A stretch of 5,089 bases of DNA from Candidatus Kapaibacterium sp. (GTDB taxonomy: Bacteria > Bacteroidota > Ignavibacteria > Kapaibacteriales > UBA2268): contig JAUQWR010000445.1 of the NCBI GenBank assembly GCA_030835065.1, forward strand, positions 1-5,089. The letters run 5' to 3'. A program made the position numbers and the translations under genes. Below are positions 1-5,089 of this stretch, one piece after another. Within the stretch, counting starts at the first letter, position 1. Each line of letters starts with the position of its first letter. Below the pieces are notes generated by a model. That model saw only the letters and a program-made list of their open reading frames with translations, made no database searches and was not told the DNA's origin.

Positions 1-15
1 TCTTCGATATTTAAA

Positions 16-56
16 TTAAATCTTACTAATGCTTGAATTCCATTAGTAAGATTTAA
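16..56 (-). terminator. Stem-loop, likely terminator of the leftward barrel-protein operon
   Basis: The arms 16-31 and 41-56 are perfect reverse complements (16 bp) around a 9-nt loop (32-40). The structure begins 20 nt beyond the stop codon of the minus-strand barrel gene, the right place for a transcript end. Read on the minus strand, the stem is followed by a T/A-rich stretch (TTTAAATATC) rather than a clean T-run, so it is an imperfect intrinsic terminator. The stem is AT-rich but long. On the plus strand a T-rich stretch (TGTTTTTTCTTT) follows a few bases later, so it might also stop transcription arriving from the left. A purely mRNA-stabilising 3' hairpin is the alternative. Confidence 0.6.
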
Positions 57-76
57 AAAGTGTTTTTTCTTTCTCA

Positions 77-1402
77 TTAAAATCTGTACTCAATACCACC
101 GCTAAGAATATTAAATTTGCTGAATCCATAATCAATGAATACTGCAATAGGACCAATTTTCTTAGAAATACCAAACGCAAATTTCAAAGATTTATCTTCT
201 AATGAAACAGTAGTAGTTTGTGGCTCAGTATCTCCTGGATATTCAGGAGGTTCAGGACCTAAAACAATATATTCGCTATTTGGATTGCTTGGGTCTTTAG
301 GAACTCGACGCAAAAGACCTAAATGGGCTTGTGTTTCTACAGGCAAATAATAAGTGAAATCTGCTTCAATATTAATAATATCATAAGATAGACCCGCATA
401 AATATCAAACCAATCTGGGATTGATTTCGAGGCATTTATATTAAAGTTTAAAATATTTGCATGTGCTTCGAGATTGGAATTTGTAACACCAACCTTGTTT
501 TTCAAGTTAGTTCTCTGATAAGCTGCCTGAACTGATAGATCAAAAGGAGCCGGATTTGATCTTTCCCATGGATTTTCCGGATTTTCGACTGCTGTTTGTT
601 CCTCATAAAAGTATTGGCTAATGGAATGTTTTAGGCCGATACCCCAAAAAGAAAATTTGCCGATATATTTACCTAAATCTACTTCAGGAATAAATCTTAT
701 TAAAGCTTCAGTACCAAAAAAAGATCCGATTTCCAATTGTGGAACACCTGCAAAAATTGTACTCATATTGCCACCTGCAGGTAAAGTATAAAATCCAGGA
801 ACGTCTTTAAGAGCATTTAACAAAGTATCTTGTAATGCTTTAGGCAAAAAACCATAGATTGGGTGCTGTTTTACCAAATCTTGAATTGCCTGATTATCCA
901 AATGCAATTGCGTTGTATCGCCACCTAAAATTGTAGAGGCTTCATTTGGTATATTAAATTTATTTTGTTGTAATCCATCGTACAAAATATTTTTAAATAA
1001 ATAACTTATCAAGCCAGCTGTATCTTTGATATTAACTTTTTGATTGATAATATCAACAGTACCGTATTTACCAGATGTTATAACATTTATATCAAATTTT
1101 TCATTTGGAAGTGTAGGATGATAAGATTTTTTGCTATTATCAACAAAACCCGTCATCATGTGGATACCAAACTTAAAATAAGGTTTATCTACTTTAGTTG
1201 GAATATACGCTTGATTAAAAAATCTAGCATTAGAAGTTGCATTAACAGTTTCTACCATAGGTGAAAGATAGGGAACACCATTGGCATCGAACAAATCTTT
1301 AGAAAATGCACGAGCTAAATCGATTGTATATTGATTAGCTACAGAAAAAGACTCGACAGAACACACAATAATCAAGATTAAAGCCAAAGATAATTTCTTC
1401 AT
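77..1402 (-). CDS. Outer-membrane beta-barrel protein, DUF6588-like
   Basis: This 441-residue protein is probably an outer-membrane barrel of unknown function. The N-terminus is a signal peptide: MKK, a hydrophobic run at about residues 4-19, and probable cleavage after Ala22 (SVA|NQ). Cys14 lies inside the hydrophobic core without a proper lipobox, so it is not a convincing lipoprotein. The second half has alternating amphipathic strands and ends in a terminal Phe (GGIEYRF), the usual barrel C-terminus. Residues about 225-296 (GTEALIRFIPEVDLG, then FWGIGLKHSISQYF, then FDLSVQAAYQ) resemble the Bacteroidota DUF6588 family; that match is from memory, not a search. A Pro/Glu-rich stretch at about 366-397 is probably an extracellular loop. 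The frame is open upstream to 1555, but Met at 1402 is chosen because it follows GAGGTG at good spacing and starts the signal peptide. It is the last gene of a three-gene operon, 10 nt after the preceding stop. Confidence 0.85.
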   Translation of the reverse strand: MKKLSLALILIIVCSVESFSVANQYTIDLARAFSKDLFDANGVPYLSPMVETVNATSNARFFNQAYIPTKVDKPYFKFGIHMMTGFVDNSKKSYHPTLPNEKFDINVITSGKYGTVDIINQKVNIKDTAGLISYLFKNILYDGLQQNKFNIPNEASTILGGDTTQLHLDNQAIQDLVKQHPIYGFLPKALQDTLLNALKDVPGFYTLPAGGNMSTIFAGVPQLEIGSFFGTEALIRFIPEVDLGKYIGKFSFWGIGLKHSISQYFYEEQTAVENPENPWERSNPAPFDLSVQAAYQRTNLKNKVGVTNSNLEAHANILNFNINASKSIPDWFDIYAGLSYDIINIEADFTYYLPVETQAHLGLLRRVPKDPSNPNSEYIVLGPEPPEYPGDTEPQTTTVSLEDKSLKFAFGISKKIGPIAVFIDYGFSKFNILSGGIEYRF

Positions 1403-1408
1403 ATATAA

Positions 1409-1414
1409 CACCTC
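1409..1414 (-). promoter_or_regulatory. Ribosome binding site fixing the barrel gene start
   Basis: On the minus strand GAGGTG lies 6 nt before the ATG at 1402-1400. It overlaps the TGA stop (1415-1413) of the upstream 66-aa gene, so termination and re-initiation may be coupled. It supports the 1402 start over the longer in-frame extension. Confidence 0.7.
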
Positions 1415-1613
1415 AATTGAAAATATTCTTTTTAATAATAATATAAATTGGAATAGCAAAGATAAAAACAGGAATAATAAGTGCACCAAGCATTGAATTA
1501 TCAAAATGCCCAACGAGCAATTTGATAAACATTCTGACAAAAATAAATGCCACAATAAACGCCAGCAACCAGCTAAGTGGTGTTTTTATCCTTCTTATTA
1601 ATTTTTTAGCCAT
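1413..1613 (-). CDS. Small two-helix membrane protein (66 aa), paralogue of its upstream neighbour
   Basis: I do not recognise a family. The protein begins MAKKLIRRIK, a basic cytoplasmic end, followed by two hydrophobic segments at about residues 14-34 and 42-60, a short polar turn (GHFDNS), and a basic end (KKNIFN). The likely topology is a hairpin in the inner membrane with both ends inside. It aligns with the 60-aa protein encoded just upstream, without gaps after a 6-residue insertion near the N-terminus: MAKK, AFI.V, then FA.P.YIIIKK are shared. Its ATG lies inside the end of that gene in another frame (16-nt overlap), with a weak purine-rich AAAAAGAA before it, suggesting translational coupling. 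Its stop is 10 nt before the barrel gene. The paralogue and operon packing make it much more likely real than chance. Confidence 0.75.
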   Translation of the reverse strand: MAKKLIRRIKTPLSWLLAFIVAFIFVRMFIKLLVGHFDNSMLGALIIPVFIFAIPIYIIIKKNIFN

Positions 1614-1780
1614 TTCTTTTTAATAATAATATACAAAGGCAAAGCAAAAATGCCTGTAATAATAATAACACTCAAAATGTAAGTAAGTTGCATTGCCAAA
1701 CCCAAAATAGCGAAAAATATCTTCACTAAAATGAATGCAACAAATATTGCAATAGCAGCTGAAATAATCTTTTTTGCCAT
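1598..1780 (-). CDS. Small two-helix membrane protein (60 aa), first gene of the leftward operon
   Basis: This protein of unknown family starts MAKKIISA and is almost entirely hydrophobic, with predicted helices at about residues 5-27 and 33-53 and a basic tail (KKKWLKN). It has no cleavable signal peptide pattern and probably stays in the inner membrane as a helical hairpin. The start is supported by GGAG (1786-1789 on the minus strand) 5 nt before the ATG. The next gene is its paralogue. A 20-nt stretch encoding YIIIKK is identical in both (1614-1633 and 1426-1445), in the same frame, consistent with tandem duplication. A candidate promoter lies just upstream. The role is unknown; co-transcription with an outer-membrane barrel hints at an envelope function, which is inference only. 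Confidence 0.75.
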   Translation of the reverse strand: MAKKIISAAIAIFVAFILVKIFFAILGLAMQLTYILSVIIITGIFALPLYIIIKKKWLKN

Positions 1781-1801
1781 AAAAGCTCCAAAATATTTAT
1801 A

Positions 1802-1832
1802 TAAAAATAATGCTTTTCGGTTTATTATTCAA
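1802..1832 (-). promoter_or_regulatory. Candidate Bacteroidota-type promoter for the leftward operon
   Basis: On the minus strand TTG (1832-1830) is followed after 20 nt by TATTTTTA (1809-1802), matching 7 of 8 positions of the TAnnTTTG -7 consensus of Bacteroidota. Transcription would start near 1798, leaving a leader of about 18 nt that includes the GGAG before the ATG at 1780. In AT-rich DNA such matches also arise by chance. Confidence 0.45.
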
Positions 1833-1837
1833 AAAAT

Positions 1838-1868
1838 TTCAACAAATAGCGGAAATTCATTAATTTTG
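1838..1868 (+). promoter_or_regulatory. Candidate Bacteroidota-type promoter for folD
   Basis: TAATTTTG at 1861-1868 matches TAnnTTTG exactly. The -33 element would be TTC (1838-1840) at 20-nt spacing, two of three bases of TTG. The start site would fall near 1872, giving a leader of about 20 nt with GAGGA (1883-1887) placed 4 nt before the folD ATG. It lies back to back with the leftward promoter candidate. Confidence 0.5.
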
Positions 1869-1891
1869 TAATTATTATTTATGAGGATATT

Positions 1892-2779
1892 ATGGCACTG
1901 ATTATCGACGGAAAGAAAATTTCCGATACAATTAAACAAGAAATAAAGGAAAAAACTCAGGAATTGATCAATTCCAGAGGCATTCGCCCAGGGTTAGCAG
2001 TCCTTTTGGTGGGCGAAGATGCTGCTTCTCAGATTTATGTCAGAAGCAAAGCAAAAGCTTGCGAAGATTTAGGTTTTCATTCTTTAGTCGAAAGAATGCC
2101 TGCAAGTGCTAGCGAAGAAGAAGTTCTTGCATTAGTGAATAGATGGAACAACGATCCCTCTATCCATGGTATTTTAGTTCAATTGCCATTGCCTAAACAA
2201 ATTAATGAAGTAAAAGTACTATTAGCCATTTCTCCTAGAAAAGATGTAGATGGATTTCATCCCGAAAATTTAGGAAGATTGATGATAGGTATGCCTGGGT
2301 TTGTTTCTTGTACTCCAGCCGGTATTGTTGAGCTTTTGGTTAGATCCAATATTGAACTAAAAGGAAAACATGTTGTGGTTGTTGGACGCAGCAATATAGT
2401 CGGAAAACCAGTTGCAAATTTACTCTATCAAAAAAATCCAAGAGCTAATGCAATTGTAACAATTTGCCATACAGCAGCCAAAGATTTGAGCTATTATACC
2501 AAACAAGCAGATATATTGATTGCTGCAGTAGGTGTGCCTGAAGTTATCAAATCTGAAGATGTCAAAGAAAATGTAACTGTAATTGATGTAGGTATTAATA
2601 GAATCGAAGATCCTAATCATCCAAAAGGCTCGAGGGTGGTTGGTGATGTGGATTATCATGCAGTTTTTGAAAAAGCTCATGCTATTACTCCTGTTCCTGG
2701 TGGTGTAGGACCTATGACAATTGCAATGTTGATGAATAATACTTATATTTCAGCTGAAGGATCAATATTTAATGTATAA
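1892..2779 (+). CDS. folD: Bifunctional methylenetetrahydrofolate dehydrogenase / methenyltetrahydrofolate cyclohydrolase FolD
   Basis: FolD is a cytoplasmic enzyme that oxidises 5,10-methylene-THF with NAD(P)+ to 5,10-methenyl-THF and hydrolyses that to 10-formyl-THF, feeding purine and formyl-Met synthesis. At 295 residues it has the usual family length and all signature blocks in order: YVRSK (49-53, with Tyr49 and the catalytic Lys53), VQLPLP (96-101, Gln97), KDVDGFHPENLGRL (117-130, Asp120 of the folate site), CTPAG (140-144), the dinucleotide-binding GRSNIVGKP (165-173), and TPVPGGVGPMT (266-276). No key residue is missing. The start is set by GAGGA 4 nt upstream and a canonical N-terminus (MALIIDGK). 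It is first in a two-gene unit: the pseudouridine synthase ATG lies 8 nt inside its end. Transcription is probably from the TAATTTTG promoter just upstream. Confidence 0.97.
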   Translation: MALIIDGKKISDTIKQEIKEKTQELINSRGIRPGLAVLLVGEDAASQIYVRSKAKACEDLGFHSLVERMPASASEEEVLALVNRWNNDPSIHGILVQLPLPKQINEVKVLLAISPRKDVDGFHPENLGRLMIGMPGFVSCTPAGIVELLVRSNIELKGKHVVVVGRSNIVGKPVANLLYQKNPRANAIVTICHTAAKDLSYYTKQADILIAAVGVPEVIKSEDVKENVTVIDVGINRIEDPNHPKGSRVVGDVDYHAVFEKAHAITPVPGGVGPMTIAMLMNNTYISAEGSIFNV

Positions 2780-3506
2780 AGATATCGAATTTGATATAAT
2801 TTTTGAAGATGATGATTTGCTTGCACTCAATAAGCCTGCGGGATTATTGACTATTCCAGATAGATATAATAAAAAAATACCATGCCTAAGTAGAATACTC
2901 GAAGATAAGTATGGTAAAATTTTTGTTGTTCATCGTCTCGATAAAGAAACCAGTGGATTGATGATATTTGCCAAAAATCCTGAAACTCATAAAAATTTGA
3001 ACACTCAGTTTCAGGAAAAACAAGTTCTCAAAATCTATCATGCTGTAGTTGGGGGAGTTGTCGGCAGAGATAAAACTGATGTCGATATTCCACTTTTGCC
3101 AAACCCATTTGGAGGGGCAGGTGTAATCCCATCTGCAAGAGGAAAAGAGTCACTTACAATCATTACTGTATTGGAAAGATTTAGATCTTCCACATTTGTG
3201 GAATGTAATCTGGTAACAGGCAGACATCATCAATTGCGTGCTCACGTAGCAGCTATGGGTCATCCTTTATTAATTGATGATCTTTATGGAGAAAACACTG
3301 AGTTTATGCTTTCTTCAATTAAAAGAAAATTTAATATGAAGAAACATGATGTGGAACGACCTATTATTTCAAGAATTACTATGCATGCTTTCTCATTGGA
3401 TTTTCTACATCCAATAACAAATGAAAAAATGCATTTCGAAGCTGAATATCCCAAAGATTTCAGAGTGATGCTTCAGGTATTGAGAAAATATTCCTCAATA
3501 AATTAA
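2772..3506 (+). CDS. RluA-family RNA pseudouridine synthase
   Basis: This 244-residue cytoplasmic enzyme should isomerise specific uridines in rRNA or tRNA to pseudouridine. The RluA hallmarks are present: NKPAGLLTIP (20-29), the catalytic loop HRLDKETSGL (54-63) with nucleophile Asp57, KIYHAVV (87-93), GRHHQLRAH (150-158, a version of the usual GRTHQIR), and HPLLIDDLYG (164-173), where the family more often has GD before xxYG. The C-terminal part (ERPIISR, then MHAFSLDFLHP) fits compact RluA-like proteins. There is no N-terminal S4 domain, so it is a short single-domain member; the RNA target cannot be told from sequence. The gene starts within the last codons of folD (8-nt overlap) with GAAGGA (2756-2761) 10 nt upstream, so translation is probably coupled. 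An in-frame later start would lose the first conserved strand. Confidence 0.94.
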   Translation: MYKDIEFDIIFEDDDLLALNKPAGLLTIPDRYNKKIPCLSRILEDKYGKIFVVHRLDKETSGLMIFAKNPETHKNLNTQFQEKQVLKIYHAVVGGVVGRDKTDVDIPLLPNPFGGAGVIPSARGKESLTIITVLERFRSSTFVECNLVTGRHHQLRAHVAAMGHPLLIDDLYGENTEFMLSSIKRKFNMKKHDVERPIISRITMHAFSLDFLHPITNEKMHFEAEYPKDFRVMLQVLRKYSSIN

Positions 3507-3554
3507 AAAGAAATTTTAATCAAAATCTGTTAAAGCCCCTTTTGTTTGTTCAAT

Positions 3555-3581
3555 TAGAGACAGGTCTTAGGCCTGTCTCTA
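3555..3581. repeat. Perfect palindromic stem-loop, REP-like element
   Basis: TAGAGACAGG (3555-3564) is the exact reverse complement of CCTGTCTCTA (3572-3581). Two further inner pairs (3565·3571 wobble, 3566-3570) leave a 3-nt loop, so a 12-pair stem can form. The core is about half G+C, well above the surrounding DNA. No T-run follows, so it is a poor intrinsic terminator, although it lies about 50 nt after the pseudouridine synthase gene and could protect the 3' end of that mRNA. Base composition and form resemble dispersed REP-type palindromes; copies elsewhere in the genome cannot be seen here. Confidence 0.7.
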
Positions 3582-3649
3582 CAGTATATTCTATATTAAA
3601 TCATGCTTACTGTTCCATTTTGGACAACCTTTTTAGGTAAAAACACTTA

Positions 3650-3679
3650 TTTATTTCAATTACAAAATCAATAAGTTTG
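3650..3679 (+). promoter_or_regulatory. Possible promoter ahead of the small ORF
   Basis: TAAGTTTG (3672-3679) matches TAnnTTTG exactly. The -33 position at 19-nt spacing is TTT (3650-3652), two of three bases of TTG. Transcription would start near 3683, only about 10 nt before the ATG at 3694, so the leader would be very short. A 7-bp inverted repeat (3645-3651 and 3670-3676) overlaps both elements. Confidence 0.3.
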
Positions 3680-3693
3680 AATGGGTGATTGAA

Positions 3694-3885
3694 ATGAAGA
3701 GAAAAAAAATTATATATGGCAAACTAAAAAAATTCTCAGATGCAAATCGAGAATTAGAACTTGTAAAACTCAAGTTAAATTCAGATATTCATCCTATCGA
3801 AATATCATTTCTCAATCAATTATATAAATCCTTGTCGAATTCTTTGTATTGCTTAATTGGCTCCGGCTTAGATTCAAAATTGTAA
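3694..3885 (+). CDS. Hypothetical small protein (63 aa), doubtful
   Basis: I do not recognise this ORF. The product is basic at the N-terminus (MKRKKIIYGKLKK), with a probably helical, Leu/Lys/Glu-rich middle (ANRELELVKLKL) and a short C-terminal end with one Cys (LYCLIGSG). It has no clear signal peptide or membrane helix. A GTG start at 3685 would add three residues; ATG 3694 is preferred only because ATG is commoner. The ribosome binding site is poor (GGGTGA at 3683-3688 at best). In favour: an exact TAnnTTTG box lies immediately upstream, and the frame stays open for about 200 nt in AT-rich DNA. Against: no homology I can name, isolation between two unrelated genes, and a very short leader. 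It could be a gene remnant or chance. Confidence 0.4.
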   Translation: MKRKKIIYGKLKKFSDANRELELVKLKLNSDIHPIEISFLNQLYKSLSNSLYCLIGSGLDSKL

Positions 3886-3924
3886 CTAAACGTCTTTTAT
3901 AATTGTCTTAATGTTAAATAAAGT

Positions 3925-3938
3925 AAGTAAATTTACTT
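3925..3938. promoter_or_regulatory. 14-bp perfect palindrome, possible operator
   Basis: AAGTAAATTTACTT is its own reverse complement. It lies about 95 nt before the Asp-box gene and overlaps a TAnnTTTG match (TACTTTTG, 3934-3941) that lacks a TTG at the right distance. A dimeric repressor or activator site is possible; in such AT-rich DNA a chance palindrome is also quite possible. Confidence 0.3.
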
Positions 3939-3955
3939 TTGTTAATAATATTTAT

Positions 3956-3985
3956 TTGTATAAAAACTAATAAACTATTAATTTG
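3956..3985 (+). promoter_or_regulatory. Candidate Bacteroidota-type promoter for the Asp-box gene
   Basis: TTG at 3956-3958 is followed after 19 nt by TTAATTTG (3978-3985), 7 of 8 positions of TAnnTTTG, with the expected spacing. The start site would be near 3989 and the leader about 43 nt. This is the best-spaced candidate between 3886 and 4031; the rest of that stretch is AT-rich and holds no gene I can support. Confidence 0.4.
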
Positions 3986-4031
3986 TAAAGATTTTTAAAA
4001 ATAAGATTATATAACAAAAATGGGGAAAGCC

Positions 4032-5089
4032 ATGAAGAGATTTTTTACGATGACAATGCTTTTTGCTATAATTGCAGCGAACTTGCTTAATTCGCAAACA
4101 ATGTATAGAAAAGCTGTGCCATTCTATATGAAACCTGACTTTGACAAAAATACTGAAAAGACAAAACATCTTCCTCTATTTGGCAAAGTCAAGCATACTT
4201 ATGTACCACCAGAAATATTAAAATATTATCCTCCAACTGATAAAATTTTATCTGATGATGGCTTTGAATTAGTTAATATTTCTCCCGGTAATAATGCCCA
4301 ATCCGAAACTTGGATTGCTATCAATCCTACAGATCCCAATAATATCATTGCAACATCAAATGATAATGCATATATGTGGGGTGAATATAAAATGAGTGCT
4401 TGGTTTTCGACAGATGGAGGCAAAACTTGGGCTCATAGAAATACCCCAAAAAACAAAGGCGTATTTTTTGATGCACCACAAAGTGGCTCAATGACAATTT
4501 TTGATCCGGGTATTGGTTTTGATACCAAAGGAAATGCATTTTATTGTTATGGATTTACTCAGTTAAATTCTGACAGCAAGATTGCTGATGATAATGGCGT
4601 ATTTATCGTAAAATCTACAAATAAAGGCAGTACTTGGGATGGTGGGTTTAATGGCGACCCTATCTCTGCAGTTGCAGTAGAAACAGGTAATAGCAATACC
4701 CAACCTTTCCATGATAGATATACTATGACTGTCGATATCAATCAAAATTCACCATATAAAGATAATATTTATGTGGCATGGCAAAAATTTAAAACAACAA
4801 GTGATGGTCCTGTTGTTGCTCGTTCTACCGATGGAGGTGTATCATTTTCTACTTATACTCTTTTAGGCACAGGAGGTACTCAATCACCAGTTCCTGCAGT
4901 TGGTCCAAATGGAGAAGTTTATGTTGTATGGCAAAATAGATCAAATATTAATACTCAAGCGATTATTCGTCGTTCAGATAATGGTGGTATGAATTGGGCT
5001 AATTCTGTTATTGCTCAAGAAGTGAAGACTGTAGGTGTAATAGATCCTCAAATTAATCAGTCAAGATATATTCTAAAAAATAAACAAAA
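4032..5089 (+). CDS. Secreted sialidase-like protein with Asp-box (BNR) repeats, 3' end outside the window
   Basis: The reading frame is open to the window edge; 352 codons are visible. It starts with a signal peptide (MKRFF, hydrophobic core about residues 8-19, probable cleavage near Ser21-Gln22), so the product is exported. Four Asp-boxes of the SxDxGxxW type follow: STDGGKTW (126-133), STNKGSTW (195-202), STDGGVSF (265-272) and SDNGGMNW (315-322), spaced about 50-70 residues apart as in the blades of a sialidase-type beta-propeller. Between them are propeller strands such as ETWIAINPTDPNN (92-104), NIYVAWQ (245-251) and EVYVVWQ (295-301). Asp-boxes are structural, so sialidase activity is not implied; many such proteins in this group are large surface or adhesive proteins, often with a C-terminal type IX sorting domain, which would lie beyond the window. 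ATG 4020 is in frame, but 4032 gives the better signal peptide and follows GGGGAAAG. Confidence 0.88.
   Translation, partial: MKRFFTMTMLFAIIAANLLNSQTMYRKAVPFYMKPDFDKNTEKTKHLPLFGKVKHTYVPPEILKYYPPTDKILSDDGFELVNISPGNNAQSETWIAINPTDPNNIIATSNDNAYMWGEYKMSAWFSTDGGKTWAHRNTPKNKGVFFDAPQSGSMTIFDPGIGFDTKGNAFYCYGFTQLNSDSKIADDNGVFIVKSTNKGSTWDGGFNGDPISAVAVETGNSNTQPFHDRYTMTVDINQNSPYKDNIYVAWQKFKTTSDGPVVARSTDGGVSFSTYTLLGTGGTQSPVPAVGPNGEVYVVWQNRSNINTQAIIRRSDNGGMNWANSVIAQEVKTVGVIDPQINQSRYILKNKQ

Noticed and set aside
135..350. Plus-strand ORF opposite the end of the barrel gene
   Set aside because: Antisense to a well-supported gene, no ribosome binding site, no recognisable features.
1040..1264. Plus-strand ORF opposite the barrel gene
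   Set aside because: Antisense shadow; composition does not look like a protein and it sits wholly inside the supported gene.
1403..1555. N-terminal extension of the barrel protein frame to 1555
   Set aside because: The 51 extra residues overlap the 66-aa membrane gene in another frame and would bury the signal peptide; Met at 1402 has GAGGTG at the right distance.
2420..2680. Minus-strand ORF inside folD
   Set aside because: Shadow of the folD frame; rich in Ile, Cys and Tyr as expected from reversed coding sequence.
3934..3941. TACTTTTG as the main promoter of the Asp-box gene
   Set aside because: Exact -7 match, but no TTG at 18-20 nt upstream; the 3956-3985 pair is better spaced.
4020..4031. 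Start of the Asp-box gene at ATG 4020
   Set aside because: In frame but with no ribosome binding site; starting at 4032 gives a cleaner signal peptide and places GGGGAAAG upstream.
3978..4169. Minus-strand ORF opposite the start of the Asp-box gene
   Set aside because: Lies over the signal peptide region of a supported gene and has no supporting signals.
4226..4745. Several overlapping minus-strand ORFs opposite the Asp-box gene
   Set aside because: All are shadows of the open plus-strand frame carrying Asp-box motifs.

Overview
The window is AT-rich DNA from a bacterium most likely in the Bacteroidota/Chlorobi/Ignavibacteria (FCB) group. Three things point there: a barrel-type outer-membrane protein resembling the DUF6588 family, promoter candidates of the TTG-N19/20-TAnnTTTG type known from Bacteroidota, and a secreted Asp-box protein of a kind common in that group. 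The sequence alone does not support a finer placement.

Layout. Positions 16-56 hold a perfect 16-bp stem-loop, probably the terminator of a leftward operon. That operon (1780 down to 77, minus strand) has three tightly packed genes: a 60-aa and a 66-aa two-helix membrane protein that are paralogues of each other and overlap by 16 nt, then a 441-aa signal-peptide-bearing outer-membrane barrel protein. A 111-bp divergent intergenic region (1781-1891) carries two back-to-back promoter candidates. Rightward from it run folD (1892-2779) and an RluA-type pseudouridine synthase gene (2772-3506), overlapping by 8 nt. A spacer (3507-3693) contains a relatively GC-rich perfect inverted repeat that looks like a dispersed REP-type palindrome. 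After it come a doubtful 63-codon ORF (3694-3885) and an AT-rich intergenic region with a 14-bp palindrome and a good promoter candidate. The last gene (4032 to the window end, incomplete) encodes a secreted sialidase-like protein with four Asp-boxes.

How the genes fit together. folD supplies one-carbon folate intermediates and its partner modifies RNA; both are housekeeping, and the pairing looks like convenience rather than a pathway. The leftward operon is the least explained part: duplicated tiny inner-membrane proteins co-transcribed with an outer-membrane barrel suggest an envelope function, but nothing in the sequence fixes it. I saw no mobile element, CRISPR array, tRNA or rRNA. Most of the window is ordinary chromosome; the duplicated micro-protein pair and the palindrome are the parts most worth following up.
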